Origin: Candidatus Babelota bacterium
GTDB taxonomy: Bacteria; Babelota; Babeliae; Babelales; JAUPTZ01
Length of the DNA stretch: 12,578 nucleotides
Reading direction: 5' to 3'
Assembly (NCBI GenBank): GCA_030917105.1
Contig: JAUPVI010000016.1
Coordinates: forward strand, 1 to 12,578
The notes beneath the pieces are model-generated. The model saw only the letters and a list, made by a program, of their open reading frames with translations, searched no databases and was not told the origin of the DNA. The translations under genes and the position numbers were made by a program. Below are positions 6,280 to 12,578 of this stretch, piece by piece. Within the stretch, counting starts at the first letter, position 1, and every line of letters starts with the position of its first letter.

Positions 6280-7650
6280 TTATCTTAGAGAGGGAGCACT
6301 CATTACCCGAGTAGCAAAGAACGCTGCAAGGATCATCCCGCCAACGGTAGTAAACTGAAGGCCTTTACGCCACCGTCGCAGCGAAGCAACTTCATTTAGC
6401 AGCTCTAGAGGAACCTCTTCTCCTTGGTTTTCCAAATCAAGTAACTCTGATTCTGCTGCGACAAGCCGCGCCATTTTGCGTTGCAATAAGAAAACGCTCA
6501 TCATCATTAAAGCGGTCCCACCGGCAATACCCCACTTATCACGCTGTAGAGCGCGAGCTGCCTTTGCATCCGCTGCAGCCAACTGAGCAACGGTCTCTTT
6601 ATCCATTAGCTGAACAGGAGGATTGTCAACCGGCTTATCCTGCAAAAGGTCCGTACCAACAAATTTATATGACTCTTTTCCCGTAACGGGGTCTTTAACT
6701 GTTTCCGCTGGCCACGAAAACAGTATCGGTAAACCATTGAGCGTCAGCCCCTTAGCGAAATAAAAGTCTTTCTCGGATGTAGAGTAGTCTAACCACTGCT
6801 CAATATGCGAAATCTCTTGCCGGTTTACCGGAGTGAGCTGCTTAGTAGTAGTATTAACTCTGTAGACAGCAGGGCCAAAATTTTGAAAAATCGAAAAGCC
6901 ATGCCCAGGAACTTGCATTTCTTTATAAGTTTTTTCCAATGGAATACATAGAAAGAAAGACTCTTGGGCAGATGGGTCACGAGTCAGGTAGCCATGTATA
7001 GTACATCTACGACCATCACAAAAGGCTGGGACCTCGAGGTAGACACCGCTCAGCATCTTTTTCATATCACTATCATCAAACCCCTGCTCTTTCAATGCTT
7101 GATACGCTTCGGGCTTCATGCCAGCAAACCGTTCTTCCGCCAACAACGCCCAGGCATAACCCAAAACCGGCGAATCAATCGGTAACACCAACTCTTCCCC
7201 TTTCTTCAGAATTTCACTATACACCACACATACCTCCTGAAGCGGCTTAATCTGCTCAACAGGTTCTTGCACCATTACAGCAATTTCAGCATACGTGCGA
7301 GAAATTTTTTTAAAACATGGAGCGTCCGTCATAAATTCATACGCAACCGCAAAGGCATCATTATCAGTATCATCACAAGGGAGCAAAAAAGTTTGATATT
7401 TTGATGCACTGCCCTCATTTTTGACCATGCCATTTATTAAGTAACAGTCTCGATCTCTACCCTGATACTTTACTGAAGCAACAGAAATGGCCGCCCGATT
7501 TTTTTTAAGATAACCAGAGATCGATTCCTCCTTTTGCGTCACACCAACCGATGCAGCTGCAGCAGGTTTAGTTGTGCGCCCGCCATCTTTAAGCCCAAAC
7601 AATACCGACGCCAGACCGCACATACATAAAAACATTAAGAACTTCTTCAT
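6280..7650 (-). CDS. Exported membrane protein of unknown function, 456 aa
   Basis: I do not recognise a family. Numbered from the ATG at 7650: residues 1-20 form a Sec signal peptide (MKKFLMFLCMCG, then a hydrophobic core). A long, presumably extracytoplasmic domain follows to about 370, with seven cysteines (69, 92, 112, 141, 211, 216, 235) that could form disulfides. The C-terminus has two hydrophobic helices (about 374-390 and 432-447) flanking a charged 40-residue segment rich in Glu, Leu and Arg. Two stretches inside the domain resemble each other (around 67-93 and 214-237). Start choice: AGGG lies five bases before the ATG at 7650; an in-frame GTG at 7656 overlaps the AGGG and is unlikely. 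It begins 23 bases after the ABC transporter stop, so the two are probably co-transcribed. It might assist or be handled by that exporter, which is a guess from position only. Confidence 0.85.
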   Translation of the reverse strand: MKKFLMFLCMCGLASVLFGLKDGGRTTKPAAAASVGVTQKEESISGYLKKNRAAISVASVKYQGRDRDCYLINGMVKNEGSASKYQTFLLPCDDTDNDAFAVAYEFMTDAPCFKKISRTYAEIAVMVQEPVEQIKPLQEVCVVYSEILKKGEELVLPIDSPVLGYAWALLAEERFAGMKPEAYQALKEQGFDDSDMKKMLSGVYLEVPAFCDGRRCTIHGYLTRDPSAQESFFLCIPLEKTYKEMQVPGHGFSIFQNFGPAVYRVNTTTKQLTPVNRQEISHIEQWLDYSTSEKDFYFAKGLTLNGLPILFSWPAETVKDPVTGKESYKFVGTDLLQDKPVDNPPVQLMDKETVAQLAAADAKAARALQRDKWGIAGGTALMMMSVFLLQRKMARLVAAESELLDLENQGEEVPLELLNEVASLRRWRKGLQFTTVGGMILAAFFATRVMSAPSLR

Positions 7651-7673
7651 CGCCACCCTATTCTTGTGAAAAT

Positions 7674-9455
7674 TTATACAACCCCACCAGTCTGAATCTT
7701 CCAGAGCCGATGATACAACCCGCCACGCGCAATTAACTCAACATGGTCGCCTTGCTCCAGCACCATGCCCTTATCCAAGACATAAATAACGTCAGCATTT
7801 CGCACTGCCGAAAGCCGATGTGCAATAAGAACAATAGTCCGTTCGTGACGCATTTTAGCAATAGATTTATTAATTGCCTCTTCTGTCTCGTTATCCACCG
7901 CAGAGGTCGCTTCGTCCATAATAAGAAGTTGTGGTTGACGAACTAACGCTCGTGCAATCGCAATGCGTTGGCACTGGCCACCAGAAAATATCTGCCCCCG
8001 CTCTTCCATCATAGTGTCATATCCATCTGGTAGTTGCGTAATAAAATCATGTATTTCAGCTGCTTTTGCTGCTTCTACCACTAGTTCATCACTTACTTTT
8101 TGTAGGCCATAACAGATATTTTCTCGAATGGTACCAGCAATCATAAAAAGTTCCTGGCTCACCAGGCCAATGCTGCGACGAAGTGCGTACGCATCAACCT
8201 CGTGCAGGAGCCGACCTCCCACAAAAACCTTCCCTTCTTGCGGGTTATACAACCGCAACAAGAGCTTCACAATGGTACTTTTACCGCAACCGGTAGTACC
8301 CACAAACGCAACCGTCTTATTTTCCGGAATTGTCAGCGAAATATCTCGCAATACGGGACGCCCACTTTTGTAGGAAAAAGAAACATGCGAGAAGGAAATG
8401 TCGCCAATATCAAGTGGATCAGGAACTTCTTCAGACGGTACAATAATTGAACGATACAACGTCTCGATAGGCGTCTTAAGCACTCCCGCAATACGAGAGG
8501 CTGCTGCCATAACGCGCTCATAACTATCTATGATGTCACGAAGCCCAATGAATGGCCAAATAAGCCGCTGCGCTTCAAAAATCATAGTCGTAAAGGCACC
8601 TGTCGTAAACACCCCATTCATAAGTAAAAAAGCCCCGGTAGCAACCGAAGCAACATAGCCCGAAGCTACTGAAAGACGCACTGCTGAAACAAACAACGCA
8701 GAGGTATGCACCGCCTGCTTACCAGCATCCCGATAGCCACCGCTAGCATTTTCTACTCGCCGTTGCTCATAGAGCTGGGTTACAAAGCTTTTAATCGTCC
8801 CAATGCCACGGATATTATGAGCCACAATGCCTCCAATTCTTCCTGCTTCGCGACGCACCCGCTTATACAACTTTCCTAAGCGATACTTAAAATAAAAACT
8901 TAGCACAACAACAATAAGAACTGGCACAAAGGCAATGCACATAATAAGCGGCGATACGGCAAACAACACTATTCCCACCGTTACGGTACTGGAAATCATC
9001 TGAAGGATTGCGCTCACGCTTTGATAGTTGCCTCCATCCAAAAACTGTTCAAGGCGGCTCACATCGTCATTTACAACCGTGGTCAAGGAACCAATAGAGT
9101 TCGATTCAAAATAGGAAAGCGGCAATTTCTGTAGATGTCGATACAGCTGCACCCGAATGTCATGCTGAACATCTTGGGCAATCTTTCCCCAAGCATCGGT
9201 ATAGAGATACTCAAACAGAGCTTCAAAGCTTCCGTTAAGGACCGTAACCCCCACAAAAAAGAGCAGCTGGGCTGAAATAGTATCAAAGCCCAGACGCGCG
9301 ACAAAAGAGTTTTGCGACTGTAAGGCCACGTCAACCATTAAGCCCATAAGGACGTCTTGTGAAATATCAAATACTTGGTTACATATGGAGCAAAAACTTG
9401 CCCAAACAATACGCCATTTGTATGGCCTAAGATAAGGTTTAAGTGGTCCAAACAT
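7674..9455 (-). CDS. ABC exporter half-transporter, fused membrane and ATPase domains (MsbA/LmrA-like)
   Basis: The 593-residue protein has the standard layout of a type I exporter. Residues 1 to about 320 hold the transmembrane domain, with clear helices near 15-45, 62-85, 150-190 and 262-300. The ATPase follows: Walker A GTTGCGKST (386-394), Q-loop Gln434, signature FSGGQ (490-494, Phe in place of the usual Leu), Walker B LLIMDE (510-515) and H-loop His546. It should work as a homodimer in the inner membrane, using ATP to export a lipid, peptide or drug; the substrate cannot be assigned. It starts 8 bases after the pseudouridine synthase stop. The only Shine-Dalgarno-like GGGGGA is about 12 bases upstream, inside the previous gene's end, so translation may depend on coupling. 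All ATPase motifs are intact. It ends in TAA. Confidence 0.95.
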   Translation of the reverse strand: MFGPLKPYLRPYKWRIVWASFCSICNQVFDISQDVLMGLMVDVALQSQNSFVARLGFDTISAQLLFFVGVTVLNGSFEALFEYLYTDAWGKIAQDVQHDIRVQLYRHLQKLPLSYFESNSIGSLTTVVNDDVSRLEQFLDGGNYQSVSAILQMISSTVTVGIVLFAVSPLIMCIAFVPVLIVVVLSFYFKYRLGKLYKRVRREAGRIGGIVAHNIRGIGTIKSFVTQLYEQRRVENASGGYRDAGKQAVHTSALFVSAVRLSVASGYVASVATGAFLLMNGVFTTGAFTTMIFEAQRLIWPFIGLRDIIDSYERVMAAASRIAGVLKTPIETLYRSIIVPSEEVPDPLDIGDISFSHVSFSYKSGRPVLRDISLTIPENKTVAFVGTTGCGKSTIVKLLLRLYNPQEGKVFVGGRLLHEVDAYALRRSIGLVSQELFMIAGTIRENICYGLQKVSDELVVEAAKAAEIHDFITQLPDGYDTMMEERGQIFSGGQCQRIAIARALVRQPQLLIMDEATSAVDNETEEAINKSIAKMRHERTIVLIAHRLSAVRNADVIYVLDKGMVLEQGDHVELIARGGLYHRLWKIQTGGVV

Positions 9456-9463
9456 ATAGGTTA

Positions 9464-10174
9464 TTATTCCCCCGTAAAGTCTTTAATTTCATCGGCGCTT
9501 AGCAATCGCCATGCACCGCGCGCTAGTCCGTGTAGACTCAACGAACCATACCCAACGCGATCAAGAGTATCGACTTCATACCCTAATTTATAGAACGCAC
9601 GACGAATAACGCGGTATTTACCACTATGAACGACGAGGCCAACGACAAATTTGTTGTTTTTACGCGGATAGTAGACCTTGTCCGGCACAAAGCGACCGTC
9701 ATAGAGAAACATCCCCTTTTTGAGTTGTTCATACGCTTCGTGCGTAAACTCATGGTCAAGCTTTGCGATATAAGTTTTTTTAATTTCATACTTTGGATGG
9801 GCCATCTTTTGGGCCGTTACCCCATCATTGGTCAGTACCAACAGACCAGTCGTTTCTTTGTCCAATCGACCAACAGGGTACAAACGTACCTGGCGGCGGT
9901 TAATCTTTAGTTCAATCATATCAACCACTGTTTTTCGTCGCTTCTCATCAGCACACGTAGATACAACCCCCCGCGGCTTATTGAGCATGACATACATTGG
10001 CTTCTCTAACTGAACGCGGCGATCCATATAAAGCACCTTATCTTGCGGTTGCACAAGGTAGGCAGGATCAACAACGGCAACTCCGTTTACCAAAATATCG
10101 CCTGATTTAACCAATTCGGCCGCTTTGCGCCGCGAGCAAACCCCACTGCGTGCCAAAAATACTGAAAGATACAT
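9464..10174 (-). CDS. rluB: rRNA pseudouridine synthase, RsuA/RluB family
   Basis: Residues 1 to about 50 are an S4 RNA-binding domain (LSVFLARSGVCSRRKAAELV, then GDILVNG). The catalytic domain follows, with VGRLDKETTGLLVLTNDG (101-118); Asp105 is the catalytic aspartate of this family. The C-terminal HSGKYRVIRRAFYKLGY (183-199) corresponds to the conserved EGxxRQVRR region, slightly changed. The enzyme isomerises a uridine in ribosomal RNA to pseudouridine. RluB (23S) is the likeliest assignment from the VGRLDKxTxGL form; RsuA (16S) or RluE/RluF cannot be excluded. At 236 residues it is near the family's usual size, without the basic tail some RluB proteins carry. AGGG six bases before the ATG supports the start. 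It is the first gene of an operon with the ABC exporter and the unknown membrane protein; no functional link is evident. Confidence 0.93.
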   Translation of the reverse strand: MYLSVFLARSGVCSRRKAAELVKSGDILVNGVAVVDPAYLVQPQDKVLYMDRRVQLEKPMYVMLNKPRGVVSTCADEKRRKTVVDMIELKINRRQVRLYPVGRLDKETTGLLVLTNDGVTAQKMAHPKYEIKKTYIAKLDHEFTHEAYEQLKKGMFLYDGRFVPDKVYYPRKNNKFVVGLVVHSGKYRVIRRAFYKLGYEVDTLDRVGYGSLSLHGLARGAWRLLSADEIKDFTGE

Positions 10175-10197
10175 ACTGTGCCCTATTTAACCTTATT

Positions 10198-10226
10198 AAA
10201 AAACGGCCTCGTGCACGCACAAGACC
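10198..10226 (-). terminator. Intrinsic terminator or attenuator just upstream of the pseudouridine synthase gene
   Basis: On the - strand GGTCTTGTG (10218-10226) pairs with CACGAGGCC (10205-10213) over nine pairs, including two G-T, with a four-base loop; then come G and six T (10198-10203). It ends 24 bases before the start codon. The bidirectional terminator at 10298-10328 already stops upstream transcription, so this second one looks regulatory. Confidence 0.65.
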
Positions 10227-10251
10227 ACCGCTATTTTTTTACCCAGTCGCT

Positions 10252-10260
10252 AGTGTATCA
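10252..10260 (-). promoter_or_regulatory. Possible extended -10 promoter for the pseudouridine synthase operon
   Basis: On the - strand TGATACACT fits an extended -10 element (TG, one base, then TACACT, four of six matches to TATAAT). No good -35 box lies at normal spacing; TTGTTT is only 14 bases upstream. It sits between two terminators, where a promoter would be expected, and would give a leader of about 70 bases. Confidence 0.35.
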
Positions 10261-10297
10261 TAAGTAGCGAAAAACAAAGCAGTTTTATGTAAATAAT

Positions 10298-10328
10298 AAA
10301 AAAAACCGCCATGAACCGGCGGTTTTTT
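10298..10328. terminator. Bidirectional intrinsic terminator
   Basis: CCGCC (10306-10310) and GGCGG (10318-10322) form the stem with a seven-base loop. Eight A precede it (10298-10305) and six T follow (10323-10328). The A/T flanks extend the stem, so it can work on either strand. It separates block B from transcription coming out of block C. Confidence 0.8.
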
Positions 10329-10670
10329 AAAATGAAGTCTTTTAAGAGCCAACCGACTATGAACCGCATTGCCGGCAAACAAAACTACGCTACCGGAATG
10401 TTAATAATAAGCTCCCACGAGTAGGTAAAAAAAACGGCACCTGCTACACATGGAACATGATCCCGTTCACGACCAGGATCGCCTTGTAATAGATGCCGAA
10501 ACTTTTGGCACACATAACCGCTTGCGCGGCAGGTCTTTAGTCAAACTCTTTCCTTACGATCTGTCAACCCCCTGTCTGGGTCCAGCAGAGTAAACGCATC
10601 GGTTTTTGACAGAAGCCCTTCTCTTGAGCGAAAAGCTCTTAAATTATAGACCCGTACTTTATACACTCGC
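10329..10670. other. Gene-poor stretch with RNA-like structure and broken ORF fragments
   Basis: On the - strand, in order: a perfect TATAAT (10643-10648) without a clear -35 box; a GAGC/GCTC hairpin (10626-10638); a CCGC-GCAA-GCGG hairpin with a GNRA tetraloop (10518-10529); a TGCC/GGCA stem (10494-10510); a GATCC/GGATC stem (10459-10480); and eight T (10427-10434). This could be a small RNA of about 210 bases. The same stretch also reads as two - strand ORF pieces in one frame split by TGA (10541-10666 and 10385-10540) and as a 47-codon + strand ORF (10450-10593). All are short and lack good ribosome binding sites. I see no tRNA, tmRNA or RNase P signature. From 10329 to 10384 I see only a TTGCCGGCAA palindrome near 10369-10378. 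Confidence 0.4.
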
Positions 10671-10955
10671 CTATTCAGGGGACTCTGACGTTGTATGCGA
10701 ATCTAATGGGTTTACGACTGCTTCCATTAGCCCTAATTCCGCTCTGAGTGGTTCTGCAGAAATGCGGATCGGAACAAAATACTGCGGTGAAGAAATGGAA
10801 CCTGAGCTTGGCATGAAACTACTGCTCATGCCGGCGCTTGCAAGATTTTCTTGTAAAACGCCTTTATCAGGAACTACTTCCTCTGACGTTTGTTCGGCTT
10901 CCGGAAGCCATTGAGAGTATTGCGCCAGCCACTTTCTAGTTTTATTACGAGCCCC
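10671..10955 (-). other. In-frame continuation of the coiled-coil gene beyond its amber stop
   Basis: Directly after the TAG at 10956-10958 the same frame stays open for 94 sense codons and ends at TAG (10671-10673). The translated stretch begins GARNKTRKWLAQYSQWLPEA and goes on Ser/Glu/Pro-rich, with ordinary codons. It joins smoothly to the Lys/Arg-rich end of the upstream protein. There is no Shine-Dalgarno sequence and the first in-frame ATG is at 10829, about 42 codons in, so it does not look like a separate gene. It is either a C-terminal domain cut off by a nonsense mutation or sequencing error, or one reached by readthrough. Confidence 0.55.
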
Positions 10956-12578
10956 CTACCTATCTGGTTCTTTCAATGCATCATTCAACTCTTTAATCCG
11001 GGCGATGATGGCTTTTTTGCTGATTCTCTTGGTCATGAAATGCTCTTTTTTCATGAGATGCTGATGGGACATAAAGTCTTTTCGGGCCTTGAGATGCTTT
11101 TTATTGTAGTTCGGGTTGATTACGGGGGCTGAAACACGCTCATCTTCACCGCTGTTTCTGGCCAGTTCTTCTTCAAAAATTTCCTTGAGCCCTTCGATGT
11201 CTTTCGCCGATTTTATTTCTTTCAGGATCATCATGTCTCTGCGGCGTGCTAGTTCTGCGCGAGTCGCGTCTATTTCTACGTTGAGCGCTGCAATTTGTTC
11301 AGTATCGTTAGCGGCTGTAGCGATGACGAGTTGCGCCTCCAAGTCGCGTAATTTTTTTAGGTCATATTTTGAGAATGAAGAATTTAAAGAGAAGGCATTT
11401 TTGGCGGAGTTAATTGCATCAGCTTGCTTTTTTCGGTTCTTAACATCATGGGTAAGAACCGCTAGGCGATCTTTTTCATCTTTCGAGAGGTCAACATGCC
11501 TCCCTGGATGGGCTGTGTTAAATTCACGCAAGCTGTCTTCTGCCTCCGACAAAAGGGTGACGGCGTGCTCATAATCGCTGGGCTGAACTCTGCGTTTGCC
11601 ATCTTCCTCGGTCAAAAACTCAAGATCGCGCGTAAGGCTGTCGAGCTTTTCTGTGAGATCGTTCATTATTCTTTTGAGCTCATGCCGCATTGATAAGTCT
11701 GAAGTATTGCTGCTTAACATACTGCTCGTACTGCCTGCGGTTTCGGTAGGAAGGGCTGCAAGGGCCACTTTAACTTCTTGAAGCTTCTTAGTATGAAGAT
11801 CTATTTGCTTTACTACAGTCTTTCGCGTACCAACAACGCCTGCTGCGCGTGCGGTGGCTTCCTCTTTTTCGTGCACCTCTTTTATCGCTCTTCGCTTCAG
11901 CTTTGCTTCTCTAGCGACATAATCTGCTGCACGTTCAGGCGAATCAAGTTCCCCAAGATTAGCTTTGATTGATTCGATCGCCTGTTCAAGCATTTCACGC
12001 TCAGGATCACTCGCTGAGCGTTTAGCATATTCTGCTTCAGCCCGTTCAAGTGCTTTTACCCAAGAAATTGTATCATTCTCAATAGAGCTTTTGGCTAACG
12101 ACATGTTGTGTTTGAACAACAATGCATCTCGTTCTGCCGTGCGGCGTTCCACGAGAGCTGCGAGGGTTTTTGCTTTTTCTTTAAGCGCAGCACGGAATGC
12201 GGCGACGTCCAAAGGGGCGTTACTTATTACAGACTTATTATTATAAGCAGCAAGCGCATCTTCATTGTCCTTAAGACGTTTTTGATTTTGGCGGAGAAGT
12301 CTCCTTATTTCCGTTGTACTACCACTTGCCCTATAACTATTGTAAGCGTTACTTAATTTTACTTGTAGCATTGCGCTAATTGCATGTAACTTTTCATTAG
12401 CAACACGTAATCTTTCTTCACGATCAGCATCAACATGGGCAAGACTTGCTAGCGCCAGGAGTTCTTCCGCACGATCAAGCGTTGTTGGTACTTCGTCTGG
12501 TGATGCATTTTTTATTAACTGAGCAAGGCCTACTGGGCGAAACTCAGCTGCATTGCCTTGATCTTGCTCCTTGGTTGT
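10956..12578 (-). CDS. Long coiled-coil protein, 5' end outside the window
   Basis: The frame is open to the window edge at 12578, so the ATG at 12371 is only an internal methionine, and 540 residues are visible. The product is almost wholly helical and charged: Glu, Lys, Arg, Ala and Leu in heptad-like order, with stretches such as RRLLRQNQKRLKDNEDALAA and LKRIMNDLTEKLDSLTRDLE. It has few Cys or aromatic residues and no membrane segment in the visible part. The C-terminal 60 residues become strongly basic (KKHLKARKDF, KRISKKAIIARIKELNDALK). I recognise no enzyme domain. Long coiled coils of this type serve as scaffolds, or as secreted effectors in host-associated bacteria; which applies here cannot be told without the N-terminus. 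The frame ends at TAG, but the same frame continues with protein-like sequence to 10671, so the gene may be interrupted. Confidence 0.85.
   Translation of the reverse strand, partial: TTKEQDQGNAAEFRPVGLAQLIKNASPDEVPTTLDRAEELLALASLAHVDADREERLRVANEKLHAISAMLQVKLSNAYNSYRASGSTTEIRRLLRQNQKRLKDNEDALAAYNNKSVISNAPLDVAAFRAALKEKAKTLAALVERRTAERDALLFKHNMSLAKSSIENDTISWVKALERAEAEYAKRSASDPEREMLEQAIESIKANLGELDSPERAADYVAREAKLKRRAIKEVHEKEEATARAAGVVGTRKTVVKQIDLHTKKLQEVKVALAALPTETAGSTSSMLSSNTSDLSMRHELKRIMNDLTEKLDSLTRDLEFLTEEDGKRRVQPSDYEHAVTLLSEAEDSLREFNTAHPGRHVDLSKDEKDRLAVLTHDVKNRKKQADAINSAKNAFSLNSSFSKYDLKKLRDLEAQLVIATAANDTEQIAALNVEIDATRAELARRRDMMILKEIKSAKDIEGLKEIFEEELARNSGEDERVSAPVINPNYNKKHLKARKDFMSHQHLMKKEHFMTKRISKKAIIARIKELNDALKEPDR

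Noticed and set aside
7651..7656. GTG at 7656 as the start of the unknown membrane protein
   Set aside because: It overlaps the AGGG that is well spaced for the ATG at 7650, which also gives a better signal peptide start (MKKFL).
10424..10650. RNase P RNA, tmRNA or SRP RNA
   Set aside because: GGAAAG and ACAGAAG occur but not in the conserved context of RNase P; there is no tag-peptide frame or CCA end for tmRNA and no GGAAGCAGCC for SRP RNA.
10606..10914. Plus-strand open frame of about 100 codons with a TTG start
   Set aside because: It lies exactly opposite the protein-like continuation of the coiled-coil gene, has no ribosome binding site, and looks like its shadow.
10956..10958. Genome-wide reassignment of TAG (or of TGA) as a sense codon
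   Set aside because: The GNAT and hydrolase genes end properly at TAG and the amine oxidase ends at TGA at the expected C-termini, so all three stops work as stops in this window.
11116..12246. Plus-strand frames of 93-152 codons opposite the coiled-coil gene
   Set aside because: Ser/Ala/Arg-rich translations typical of the complement of Glu/Lys/Leu/Ala-rich coding sequence; the - strand frame is open throughout and coherent.

Overview
The window is 12.6 kb of moderately AT-rich bacterial DNA, densely packed with protein genes and with no rRNA, tRNA, CRISPR array, integrase or transposase that I can see. Three traits suggest a host-associated bacterium with a compact genome: a large exported ankyrin-repeat protein, an exported membrane protein with no recognisable family, and a long coiled-coil protein. 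Protist-associated candidate phyla such as Dependentiae (TM6) would fit, as would Chlamydiae- or Rickettsiales-like lineages. This is an inference from gene content; no marker gene settles it.

Layout. Only the first gene (32-2737, ankyrin-repeat protein) is clearly on the + strand. Everything else well supported is on the - strand, in three blocks. Block A (5735 down to 2822) is a tight three-gene operon: alpha/beta hydrolase of the proline-iminopeptidase type, flavin amine oxidase with a signal peptide, and a GNAT acetyltransferase. It converges on the ankyrin gene. Block B (10174 down to 6280) is a second tight operon: RsuA/RluB-type pseudouridine synthase, ABC exporter half-transporter, and an exported two-helix membrane protein of unknown function. 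Block C (12578 down to 10956) is the 3' part of a coiled-coil protein gene whose 5' end lies outside the window.

Both operons have an intrinsic terminator hairpin between a possible promoter and the first start codon (5788-5810 and 10198-10226). This suggests transcriptional attenuation, or else terminators of upstream transcripts. Two gene-poor stretches separate the blocks. The 5736-6279 stretch carries several strong palindromes and one doubtful small basic ORF. The 10329-10670 stretch carries a GNRA-tetraloop hairpin, other stems and a run of eight T on the - strand, overlapping broken ORF fragments.

The most notable anomaly is at the end of the coiled-coil gene. It stops at an amber codon (10956-10958), yet the same reading frame stays open for 94 more sense codons with protein-like composition. 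This points to a nonsense mutation, a sequencing error or stop-codon readthrough. A second point of interest is a helix-charged loop-helix module that occurs at the N-terminus of the ankyrin protein and at the C-terminus of the unknown membrane protein. I did not find a clearly new defence, mobile or biosynthetic system. The hydrolase-oxidase-acetyltransferase cassette is the nearest thing to a candidate pathway.
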